Assembly (NCBI GenBank): GCA_934876235.1
Contig: CAKXKM010000059.1
Span: forward strand, 1-12,138
Reading direction: 5' to 3'
Origin: Collinsella sp. AF02-46-1
GTDB taxonomy: Bacteria; Actinomycetota; Coriobacteriia; Coriobacteriales; Coriobacteriaceae
DNA: 12,138 nt
Shown: positions 6,106-12,138 of the stretch, one piece after another
Layout: every line of letters begins with the position of its first letter
Position numbering within the stretch: the stretch's first letter is position 1
Position numbers and translations under genes: made by a program
Notes under the pieces: model-generated
The model's database searches: none
What the model was told of the DNA's origin: nothing
Seen by the model: the letters and a program-made list of their open reading frames with translations, nothing else

Positions 6106-6789
6106 CTAGAACCGCGCGACCTGGTGCGTGAGCAGACCTGTCGGAACTTGCGGCGCGGCGCCGCTGACCTGCGCGGCGGGGAAGAGCACGGCAACGGTAA
6201 AGTTGAACGGCTCCTTGCCGGTGTACGTTCCGGCGGCACGGGCCTCATCGGCCAGCAGCTGCGACGCCCCGGTCAGAGCGGCGGCGTAGGCGGGGTCGTC
6301 GGTCAGCGCCGGCTCCGGTGCTTGGTCGAGCATAGCGCGGATGGCCCCGACGGCGTCCTCGCGCTTGACCTCCCACACGTGGTGCGTAATGCCCGCAGGA
6401 TCGGTGACGGCGTAGAGCGAGGCGCCCTCTTTGGCAGCGCCCAGGATGATATCCATGACGGGCGAGGCCTCGTAGGCGAGCGACACGGGGCGCGGCTGCA
6501 CCTTGAGCTCGGCGATCGCGCGCGCGGCGGCGGCCACGTCGGCGCTGGCATCGCCCTTGTCGCCCGCAAGTACACTCGTCGGGCAGATCGCCACGACACC
6601 CGTCACACGTCCCGGCTCGCCCGAGCATTCGTACACGTAATACGCCGCGCCTGGATCCTTGAGCATTAGGCCGTCAGCAATGGCGCCGCGCAGGGCGTCG
6701 TTGCCGCTCAGGATACCGCCCATCGCAGGCAGCGCCTCGAGCACACGGTCCTGAGCCGGGCGGATGCAGGGAAACGGAAGTGCTTTCAT
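6106..6789 (-). CDS. Short DUF1015-like protein lacking the GHHRY motif
   Basis: This 227-residue protein resembles a shrunken DUF1015 protein (family usually about 400 residues). The opening MKALPFPCIRPAQDR parallels the family start. KDPGAAYYVYEC (44-55) corresponds to the ALYVYEQ segment. HHVWEVKREDAVGAI corresponds to HRLWRVTDPEAI. PFNFTVAVLFPAAQV near the C-terminus corresponds to the YNFVLMVLFPADQL-type segment. Where DUF1015 has IADGHHRYETAL, this protein has ALTDDPAYAAAL, so the conserved histidines are gone, and the family's C-terminal part is missing. DUF1015 function is not firmly known, though the family is often found with serA/serC. The ATG at 6789 has AGGA six bases upstream. 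It follows the M20 gene by 39 bases and is likely in its operon. Family call is by recall of sequence, moderately sure. Confidence 0.6.
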   Translation of the reverse strand: MKALPFPCIRPAQDRVLEALPAMGGILSGNDALRGAIADGLMLKDPGAAYYVYECSGEPGRVTGVVAICPTSVLAGDKGDASADVAAAARAIAELKVQPRPVSLAYEASPVMDIILGAAKEGASLYAVTDPAGITHHVWEVKREDAVGAIRAMLDQAPEPALTDDPAYAAALTGASQLLADEARAAGTYTGKEPFNFTVAVLFPAAQVSGAAPQVPTGLLTHQVARF

Positions 6790-6828
6790 GGGCGGTCCTA
6801 ACGCACGAGTCGGTTTGTTCGCGGCTTA

Positions 6829-8049
6829 TTATGCCCCAACTTGGCCGCTTGCGTCCCAGAGCGTGTTATCGGCAAGCGCGATGAGCACGTTTTGGCAGCG
6901 AACGATATCGGCATGGGGCACATACTCGTTGGGCTTGTGCGCGAGCGCCAACGAGCCGGGGCCGTAGCTCATACAATTGCGGTTGCCTGTCTTGCCGGCA
7001 ATGACGGCGGTATCGGTGTAGCCGGTAAAGAAGCCGACGGTCGTGTCCGCGTCCGTTACGTCATCGGCGGCACGCTTGAGCGCTGCTAGAAGGGGAGAGT
7101 TCGGGTCGCGCTCGATGGCGGGGCGGTCGCCCGTCACTGTGTAGCTGCCATGGCAACCGGGAACGGCGGCTTCGGCGACGGCGATGGCATGCTCGACCAT
7201 ATTGATTGCGGCGGCCGTATCGGTCGGCGGGGTCAGGCGCATGTCGACCCAGACTTTGGCGCGGTCGGGTACGACGTAGGGGCGATATCCGCCCTCGATT
7301 TGGCCAAACGTGATGGTCGAAGGCCCCAGCTCATCGTGCGCGGGCAGCGCCGCAAACGCGCGACGAAGCGAACACACGACCTCGGCCATGGCGGCGACGG
7401 CATCCGCGCCCTTCCAAGGCTGGCTCGCATGCGCCGTCACGCCAGCCATTTCAATCTCGAACCACGTACGCCCCTTGTGCGCCACCTGGATCTGTCCGTC
7501 GGTGGGCTCGGTGTCCAGCACCCATTCGCGCGAGCTGACCCAGCCAGCATCGATCGCGGCCTCTGAGCCGCGCATGAAGTCTTCCTCGTCGACCGAGCAG
7601 ATGAGCGAAAAGCCGCGGCGTGGCAGCGCGCCATCCGCCGCCACGCGCTCGAGCGTATGGATCAGTGCGGCAATAGCGCAGGCCAGGCCACCCTTCATAT
7701 CGCAGGCACCGCGGCCATAGAGTTTATCGTCGCGCACAACCGCCCCAAGCGGTGCGATGTCTGCGTCCCAACCATCGCCCAAGGTGACGGTATCCATGTG
7801 GCAGATATAGATCAGCCGCGGCTCGTCGCTTTGGCCCGGCACGGTGACTTTAAGGTTGCGGCGCCCGGGCAGCACTTCGAGCTCCTCAATCTGCACGGCA
7901 TCGAGCGCAGAACTATCAAGTTGTGCCAGCTGCTGCTCAATGAGCCTCTTAATGAAGCGCTCAATTTCATCCTCATACGCGCCCGGGTTTGAGCTGTCGA
8001 TCCGCACGAGCTCCTGCGCAAGCCGCCAGGCAAAGTCCTCATCAACCAT
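6829..8049 (-). CDS. M20-family metallopeptidase (ArgE/DapE-like)
   Basis: This 406-residue cytosolic hydrolase has the full two-metal set of the M20 family: H84 and D86 in YICHMDTVT, D117 in LYGRGACDMKGG, E155/E156 in SVDEEDFMRG (general base and metal ligand), E181 in LDTEPTD, and H371 in AHKPNEYVP. H207 (TAHAS) lies in the lid domain that helps close the active site of dimeric members. Family members cleave acyl or peptide amide bonds, as in N-acyl amino acid deacylases, succinyl-diaminopimelate desuccinylase and dipeptidases. The exact substrate cannot be read here. I prefer the ATG at 8049 (GAGG at 8056-8059, six-base spacing) over a TTG at 8079. A TACAAT box reads on the minus strand at 8089-8084 but has no good -35. 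The DUF1015-like gene follows after 39 bases. Confidence 0.9.
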   Translation of the reverse strand: MVDEDFAWRLAQELVRIDSSNPGAYEDEIERFIKRLIEQQLAQLDSSALDAVQIEELEVLPGRRNLKVTVPGQSDEPRLIYICHMDTVTLGDGWDADIAPLGAVVRDDKLYGRGACDMKGGLACAIAALIHTLERVAADGALPRRGFSLICSVDEEDFMRGSEAAIDAGWVSSREWVLDTEPTDGQIQVAHKGRTWFEIEMAGVTAHASQPWKGADAVAAMAEVVCSLRRAFAALPAHDELGPSTITFGQIEGGYRPYVVPDRAKVWVDMRLTPPTDTAAAINMVEHAIAVAEAAVPGCHGSYTVTGDRPAIERDPNSPLLAALKRAADDVTDADTTVGFFTGYTDTAVIAGKTGNRNCMSYGPGSLALAHKPNEYVPHADIVRCQNVLIALADNTLWDASGQVGA

Positions 8050-8203
8050 ATGCAACCTCACAATCAGTCTGCTTTCCAAACCGATTGTAAGCCTCTTGAG
8101 AGATCCGCGGCGTGCGCGCAGCGGTATTTACCGTTCGCAGGCCGAGCCAGCGCGTTTGCCGTCCAGGCGGGTTTACAAACGACGCGGTGGGTACGTACCC
8201 TTC

Positions 8204-9253
8204 ATGGACGACATGCTGTGCGACATATCTGCCTTTCGGTATCACCGGATACCCCCACAGGTCTTGGCAATAATGCCGGACCTGCCCGATTCTGCGGACG
8301 ATCCGCGCAGGGAGCACCTATGTGAGCATCCGCTCGTCAAGCATTTCCTGGGCACCCCGTTACACGTGTTGGCGCAGGGCGTCTGCGGGCGCAAGGGCGA
8401 TCGCATTGTCAGGCATGTTTGGAACGGGGAGAGGCCGTTTGATTCCGTGCGGCAGACGGAGTTTGGCCTCGATGTCGCGTCCCCGCTCTTTACCCTGCTG
8501 ACCCTGGCTTCCTCGGTCTCAAACGAGCGTCTAATCATGTGCATGTATGAGATGTGCGGCACCTTTGCCGTGTGCAAGATTGCGCCTCAGGTAAAGTCGG
8601 CACTTGAGCAGGCATATGGGAGCCGATGGAGTGACGCACGGTCGGGCTGGGAAAACGTAAAGGATGTCTCGGGGAATCCAACGGACTTGTGGAAACGACC
8701 TCCCTTGATCGAGCTCTCTGAGCTTATAGAGTTCGTCGATAAGGTCCGGGGGCTCCGCGGCGCTAAATCGTTCATACGAGCCGCGAAATGCATTACGGGG
8801 GTGGCAGCATCGCCGCTCGAGGTCCAGGCTTCGATGCTGTTTGGCCTTACGAGGTTGCGCGGCGGCGAAGGGCTGAGCCTTACCAATAACGTTGAGATTC
8901 GTATGACGCGCAGCGCCCGCCTGATTTCGGGGCTTGATAGGCGCTATGCCGATATCCTGCTGGCAAATAAGGACGGCAGCCGAGAGTGTCTGGTTGAATG
9001 CCAAGGTAAAGCCATTCACGGATCCATTGAATACAAGATCTCGGACTCCGATCGAACGACGGCCTTGCAAGCCATGGGATATCCCGTCGTTCTGATGACC
9101 TATGGTCAGCTGGCCGACTTCGATGCCTTCCGCGTGGTGATGGAGCTCATCATGTCCTATCTCGATGTGCCGCTGAAAGACAAGACGCCGCGACAGCAGG
9201 AGCTCGAACGGCGGCTTCGTGAGGAGATTTTTATCGATTGGGCGGGAATGTAG
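8204..9253 (+). CDS. AbiEi-like / Vsr-like endonuclease-fold protein, Coriobacteriia type
   Basis: This 349-residue protein is of unproven function. I recognise its general plan from a family repeated in Coriobacteriia genomes. Residues about 40-135 (CEHPLVKHFLGTPLHVLAQG, the segment DVASPLFTLLTLAS, then the MYEMCGTFAV segment) resemble the AbiEi antitoxin-type core. Residues 168-215 are helical (FVDKVRGLRGAKSFIRAAKC, then the SPLEVQASMLFGL segment). Residues 245-310 look like a DUF559/Vsr-type PD-(D/E)XK fold: D250 in RYADI, E265 and Q267 in LVECQGK, then D283-R284 and the GYPVVLMTYGQL strand. The usual third lysine is doubtful, so nuclease activity is uncertain. Start is the ATG at 8204; Shine-Dalgarno match is poor, and an ATG at 8213 is possible. 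It is divergent from the M20 gene, with no obvious toxin or antitoxin partner beside it. Confidence 0.6.
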   Translation: MDDMLCDISAFRYHRIPPQVLAIMPDLPDSADDPRREHLCEHPLVKHFLGTPLHVLAQGVCGRKGDRIVRHVWNGERPFDSVRQTEFGLDVASPLFTLLTLASSVSNERLIMCMYEMCGTFAVCKIAPQVKSALEQAYGSRWSDARSGWENVKDVSGNPTDLWKRPPLIELSELIEFVDKVRGLRGAKSFIRAAKCITGVAASPLEVQASMLFGLTRLRGGEGLSLTNNVEIRMTRSARLISGLDRRYADILLANKDGSRECLVECQGKAIHGSIEYKISDSDRTTALQAMGYPVVLMTYGQLADFDAFRVVMELIMSYLDVPLKDKTPRQQELERRLREEIFIDWAGM

Positions 9254-9526
9254 TCGCGCGGTGGGTAAACGGTAGCGCGAGCTAGAGTTCTGGTCGCAAA
9301 AAGGCTTCAATTTTGCCTTGGAGGGACCCTAAAAATGCTATCTAGAATAAGTTGTTTCGGAAAATAGACAGTCAACTTACATTCGGCACATAGAGACCGA
9401 TTTTTACCTACTAAAGTCCCTGATAAAGCTGTTTATCAAAGCGGGTGTGCTTAGCGACTGGAGCCTCACTATCGATTATCTGAAAAAACTTGTTCCGGGT
9501 ATCATTTTAAAGTCGTCCGGAGCAAC
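9254..9526. other. AT-richer intergenic gap with no convincing gene
   Basis: About 270 bases between the Vsr-like gene and the serA terminator are visibly AT-richer than the rest. Contents seen: a 6-bp dyad right after the stop (TCGCGC 9254-9259 with GCGCGA 9275-9280); a 5-bp hairpin (AAGGC 9301-9305, GCCTT 9315-9319) without a T-tract; a Shine-Dalgarno-like GGAGGG (9320-9325) before an 11-codon ORF (9335-9367); an open frame without ATG from 9351 to the TGA at 9546-9548; and a perfect 7-bp dyad at 9421-9438. None is enough to call a gene. No firm terminator for the plus-strand gene was found. Confidence 0.5.
9421..9438. repeat. Perfect 7-bp inverted repeat, operator-like
   Basis: TGATAAA (9421-9427) and TTTATCA (9432-9438) form a perfect dyad with a 4-base spacer (GCTG). 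It stands in an AT-rich gap with no promoter next to it that I can identify. It may be a protein-binding site, a small hairpin or chance. Confidence 0.35.
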
Positions 9527-9561
9527 AAAATCGCCCCCCGTTTCGTGAAAACGGGGGGCGA
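9527..9561 (-). terminator. Rho-independent terminator of the serC-serA operon
   Basis: A perfect 13-bp GC-rich stem (9531-9543 with 9549-9561; six consecutive G-C pairs in the middle) encloses a 5-base loop. On the minus strand it lies 39 bases past the serA stop and is followed by TTTTGTTG (9530-9523). This is a textbook terminator for serA. The plus strand has no T-tract after it. Confidence 0.92.
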
Positions 9562-9600
9562 ATGGGCTTCGTGGTCTGTCTGGCAGGCTTGGCACCGGCG

Positions 9601-10764
9601 CTATTTAATCACGCGCACGCGATACATCGACGGAATCTGCTTGAGCGCCTCGATCGTGCTGCCGTCCAGGTGCTCATCGGTGTCGAACATAGTGTAGGCG
9701 TTCTCGCCAGCGGACTCGTTGGTCATGCGCTGCACGTTGGCGTTGTCCTTGGCGAGAATGGCCGTGATCTGGCCGATCATGTTGGGCACGTTGGCATGCA
9801 GGCAGGCAATGCGGCTTGCGGCGCGCGCCTTGCCCATGCTGCAGGCGGGGTAGTTGACGCTGTGCGCGATGTTGCCGTTTTCCAGGTAATCCTTGAGCTC
9901 GCTGATGGCCATGTCGGCGCAGTTGGCCTCGGCCTCGCCGGTGCCGGCGCCCGAATGCGTGGTGATAAACGTATTGGGCATCTTGACGGTCTTGGGCGTG
10001 GCAAAGTCGCAGCTAAACCAGCTGAGCTTGCCCTCGCGCAGGGCGGCGTCGACGGCGTCCTCGTCAATGATGGTCTCGCGCGCGTAGTTGATGAGCACGG
10101 CGTCGGGCGCCAGCAGGTTAATCTGCTCGGTGCTTATCATGCCGATGGTGTCTGCCTTGCTGGGCACGTGCACGGTGAGGTAGTCGCAGCCGCGGCACAG
10201 ATCCTCGAGCGTGCCCACGCGCTGCACCTCGCGGCTCAGCACCCACGCGTGCTCGACGGAAATGAACGGGTCGTAGCCGTAGACGTCCATGCCCAGATCG
10301 ACACAGGCGTTGGCGACCTTGGAGCCCACGTTGCCCAGGCCGATGACGCCAATGCGCTTGCCCTTGAGCTCGCGACCCACAAAGGCCTTCTTGGCCTTCT
10401 CGGCGTCGACTTGGATATCGGGGTCGTCGGCGTTGTCGCGCACCCAGTTCATCGACTGCACCACGCCGCGGCTCGAAAGCACCAGCATGCCCAGGACGAG
10501 CTCCTTGACGGCGTTGCTGTTGGCGCCGGGGGAGTTAAAGACAACGACGCCCTTCTTGGCGTACTCCTCGACGGGAATGTTGTTGACGCCGGCGCCGCAG
10601 CGGGCGATGGCGCGAATGCCCTCGGGCAGCTCGTAGCCGTGCAGGTCGGTCGAGCGCATCAGGATGGCGTCGGCCTCCTCGGCGGTGCTTACAAACTCGT
10701 AGCCCTCGCCAAACTCGACTTTGCCGTCTTTAGTGATGTCGTCGATGGTCTTAATCTTACGCAT
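9601..10764 (-). CDS. serA: D-3-phosphoglycerate dehydrogenase, short ACT-type
   Basis: This 387-residue NAD-dependent enzyme oxidises 3-phosphoglycerate to 3-phosphohydroxypyruvate, the first step of serine synthesis. It has an N-terminal substrate domain (IARCGAGVNNIP, 53-64), a Rossmann NAD site GLGNVG (142-147), YDPFISVEHAW (164-174), R229 in NYARETII, and H270 in THSGAGTGEA. The block ELKDYLENGNIAHSVNYP region (289-306) and the C-terminal ACT domain from about 319 (ACLHANVPNMIGQITAIL) match the 387-residue SerA type of clostridia and related anaerobes. The ACT domain is a likely serine-binding feedback site. The segment between R229 and H270 (CDFATPKTVKMPN) lacks the glutamate usual there, an oddity. 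The ATG at 10764 has AAGGAG (10772-10777) seven bases upstream. serC lies 72 bases upstream, same strand. Confidence 0.92.
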   Translation of the reverse strand: MRKIKTIDDITKDGKVEFGEGYEFVSTAEEADAILMRSTDLHGYELPEGIRAIARCGAGVNNIPVEEYAKKGVVVFNSPGANSNAVKELVLGMLVLSSRGVVQSMNWVRDNADDPDIQVDAEKAKKAFVGRELKGKRIGVIGLGNVGSKVANACVDLGMDVYGYDPFISVEHAWVLSREVQRVGTLEDLCRGCDYLTVHVPSKADTIGMISTEQINLLAPDAVLINYARETIIDEDAVDAALREGKLSWFSCDFATPKTVKMPNTFITTHSGAGTGEAEANCADMAISELKDYLENGNIAHSVNYPACSMGKARAASRIACLHANVPNMIGQITAILAKDNANVQRMTNESAGENAYTMFDTDEHLDGSTIEALKQIPSMYRVRVIK

Positions 10765-10836
10765 GGAAAAACTCCTTAGCAGGTTTTGATCTAAGCAGGG
10801 TGGTTTGAAGTGGCTGGTCGGCCCGCGCGTTGCGGG

Positions 10837-11961
10837 CTAGTTAGATCGCGGGCTCAAACTATGCTGCGCTTCGAAGTCCTTCATGTACGAGGCCAGCGCC
10901 TGCACGTCTTCCATGGTGACGGCGTTGTACACGCTGGCGCGCATGCCGCCCACCAGGCGATGGCCCTTGACGTTTTGAATCTGGTGCTCGGCCGCGCCTG
11001 CGACAAAGGCGGCGTCGAGGTCGGCATCGCCGGTGCGGAACGTGACGTTGGCGATGGAGCGGCTGTCGGCCTGCGTGGTGCCATGGAACAGTTCGCTTTG
11101 CTCGAGCAAGTCATAGAGCAGGTTGGCTTTGGCCCAGTTGCGCTCGGCCATGGCGGCAAGTCCGCCGGTCTGCTCAACCCAACGGAACACCTTGCCGCAC
11201 ACGTAGATACCAAAGGTGTTGGGCGTGTTGAGCATGGAGCCCTTGGCGGCCTGGGTCTTAAGGTCCATGTACTGCGGCGTCTGCGCAAAGGCTGGACCGT
11301 CGGCGATCAGGTCGTCGCGCACGATAACCACGGTGACGCCCGCGGCGCCGGCGTTTTTCTGAGCGCCGGCGTAGATGAGTCCGTAGCGCTCGACGTCGAG
11401 CGGCTGCGACAAAAAGCAGCTCGAGACATCGGCGACCAGCGGTACGTCGCCGAAGTTAGGCAGCTCGTGGTACATGGTGCCAAAGATGGTGTTGTTCTGG
11501 CAGATGTAGACGTAGTCGAGCCCGCCGCCCGCGGCCTCGGCGGCAATGCGCGCGTTGATGTCGGCCATGGCGGGAATGCGGTCGAAATTGGCGTCCTCGG
11601 AGCTCGCGAGCAGCACGGCCTCGCCGTACTTGGCGGCTTCCTTGTACGCCTTGTTGGCGAAGTTGCCGGTCACGACGTAGCCGGCGCGGCCGCGGCGCAT
11701 GAGGTTCATCGGGATGCCCGCAAACTGCAGCGTGGCGCCGCCCTGCAAAAACAGAACACGGTAGTTATCGGGGATGCTCAGCAGGCGGCGTAGGGTTGCC
11801 TCGGCGTCGTCGATGATCTGCTGGTACATGCTAGATCGATGGCTCATCTCGAGCACGGACATGCCGCAACCGCGGTAGTCCATCATCTCGTCGGCGATCT
11901 CGGCGAGCACACTTGTAGGCAGCGCGGCCGGGCCAGCTGAGAAGTTGTGCACACGTGCCAT
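10837..11961 (-). CDS. serC: Phosphoserine aminotransferase
   Basis: This 374-residue pyridoxal-phosphate enzyme transfers the amino group of glutamate to 3-phosphohydroxypyruvate to give phosphoserine, the second step of serine synthesis. It may also serve in vitamin B6 synthesis in organisms that use that route. It shows the family start HNFSAGPAALP (5-15), the cofactor-phosphate contact LQGGATLQF (72-80), NNTIFGT (156-162), VADVSSCFLSQPLDV (176-190) with D178 facing the cofactor, K202 in YAGAQKNAG as the Schiff-base lysine, TPNTF further on, and a C-terminal GGMRASVYNA substrate segment. Length is normal (about 360). The ATG at 11961 has GAGGGG (11971-11976) nine bases upstream. It is first in the operon, with serA following after 72 bases that hold only a small GC hairpin (10821-10837). 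No serB-type phosphatase lies beside it. Confidence 0.95.
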   Translation of the reverse strand: MARVHNFSAGPAALPTSVLAEIADEMMDYRGCGMSVLEMSHRSSMYQQIIDDAEATLRRLLSIPDNYRVLFLQGGATLQFAGIPMNLMRRGRAGYVVTGNFANKAYKEAAKYGEAVLLASSEDANFDRIPAMADINARIAAEAAGGGLDYVYICQNNTIFGTMYHELPNFGDVPLVADVSSCFLSQPLDVERYGLIYAGAQKNAGAAGVTVVIVRDDLIADGPAFAQTPQYMDLKTQAAKGSMLNTPNTFGIYVCGKVFRWVEQTGGLAAMAERNWAKANLLYDLLEQSELFHGTTQADSRSIANVTFRTGDADLDAAFVAGAAEHQIQNVKGHRLVGGMRASVYNAVTMEDVQALASYMKDFEAQHSLSPRSN

Positions 11962-11999
11962 CTTCTAGTCCCCCTCGTAGTCGTTTGAACGTTCGGGAT

Positions 12000-12008
12000 A
12001 CTTTAGCA
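12000..12008 (-). promoter_or_regulatory. Candidate extended -10 promoter for serC-serA
   Basis: On the minus strand the sequence reads TGCTAAAGT (12008 to 12000), an extended -10 element (TGn plus TAAAGT), about 39 bases ahead of the serC ATG. No good -35 box is present at 16-18 bases, which an extended -10 can tolerate. Just downstream, the perfect palindrome GAACGTTC (11987-11994) would overlap the transcription start and could be an operator. Confidence 0.4.
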
Positions 12009-12095
12009 CAGTGGAGCGCCGGGCGCGACCGCATCACAGCAAAACCCGAGTGTGCCGCTATGATTTACAGGATGGTTACATGGGGGAGGGGTGCT

Positions 12096-12138
12096 TTACT
12101 CCTCGGGCAAATCCAAATCTGCGAGCGAAGGCATGAGG
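12096..12138 (-). CDS. C-terminal end of an unidentified minus-strand gene (partial)
   Basis: Reading the minus strand from the right edge, the last 13 codons before the TAA at 12098-12096 give LMPSLADLDLPEE, an acidic tail that looks like a natural protein C-terminus. The gene body lies outside the window, so its product cannot be named. If real, it lies about 135 bases upstream of serC on the same strand. The serC promoter candidate lies between them. The short length makes this a tentative call. Confidence 0.4.
   Translation of the reverse strand, partial: LMPSLADLDLPEE

Noticed and set aside
8050..8079. TTG start at 8079 for the M20 peptidase
   Set aside because: The ATG at 8049 has GAGG at six bases and gives a normal M20 N-terminus.
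7844..8203. Upstream extension of the AbiEi/Vsr-like frame over the M20 gene
   Set aside because: It overlaps the well-supported start of the M20 peptidase and is serine/arginine-rich shadow sequence.
9301..9319. AAGGC/GCCTT hairpin as terminator for the AbiEi/Vsr-like gene
   Set aside because: Five-bp stem and no T-tract on the plus strand.
9562..10779. A 405-codon plus-strand open frame opposite serA
   Set aside because: Antisense shadow with low-complexity A/V/G/H-rich composition; serA on the minus strand is unmistakable.
10821..10837. GC hairpin right after the serC stop as a terminator
   Set aside because: The stem is only 6 bp with no T-tract, and serA follows closely with its own ribosome binding site, so the two are most likely cotranscribed.
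10810..11793. A 327-codon plus-strand open frame opposite serC
   Set aside because: Antisense shadow of serC with no recognisable domain.

Overview
The window is a compact, GC-rich bacterial chromosome segment. Its gene content and protein style suggest an actinobacterium of the class Coriobacteriia, most likely Collinsella or a close relative. The grounds are: a serC-serA pair whose SerA belongs to the 387-residue anaerobe type, several short low-complexity-free enzymes typical of gut anaerobes, and a protein (8204-9253) that resembles a family I know as expanded in Coriobacteriia. This assignment is an inference from recall. No rRNA, tRNA, CRISPR array, insertion sequence or phage gene was seen.

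Layout from left to right. Positions 1-309 hold a possible gene tail and a hairpin. A DEDDh-type exonuclease (310-1278, minus) is divergent from a heavy-metal/manganese-type permease with a histidine-rich loop (1450-2538, plus). Two back-to-back hairpin terminators separate the permease from a minus-strand pair: an HdeD/DUF308 membrane protein followed directly by a YaiI/YqxD-family protein (3788-2703). Next come three plus-strand genes: a nitroreductase (4024-4695), a REP-like hairpin, and two tandem paralogous histidine phosphatases (4779-5974). A strong two-way terminator divides these from a minus-strand pair, an M20 metallopeptidase and a shortened DUF1015-like protein (8049-6106). The M20 gene is divergent from the plus-strand AbiEi-like/Vsr-like protein (8204-9253). 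An AT-richer gap of about 350 bases with odd small-ORF and dyad features follows, ending in the terminator of the serine operon. serC (11961-10837) and serA (10764-9601) lie in that order on the minus strand. The last 43 bases hold what looks like the C-terminus of another minus-strand gene.

Functionally the clearest unit is serC-serA, which carries out the first two steps of serine synthesis from 3-phosphoglycerate. DUF1015 proteins often accompany serA/serC in other anaerobes (from memory), so the divergent DUF1015-like gene on the same strand may be a relic of that association. The rest reads as ordinary housekeeping and accessory genes.

I do not see a convincing new multi-gene system here. 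The most notable items are the AbiEi/Vsr-like protein, the SerA that lacks a glutamate at the usual catalytic place, the DUF1015-like protein that has lost its GHHRY motif, the REP-like hairpin just ahead of a GTG-started gene, and the unexplained 9254-9530 gap.
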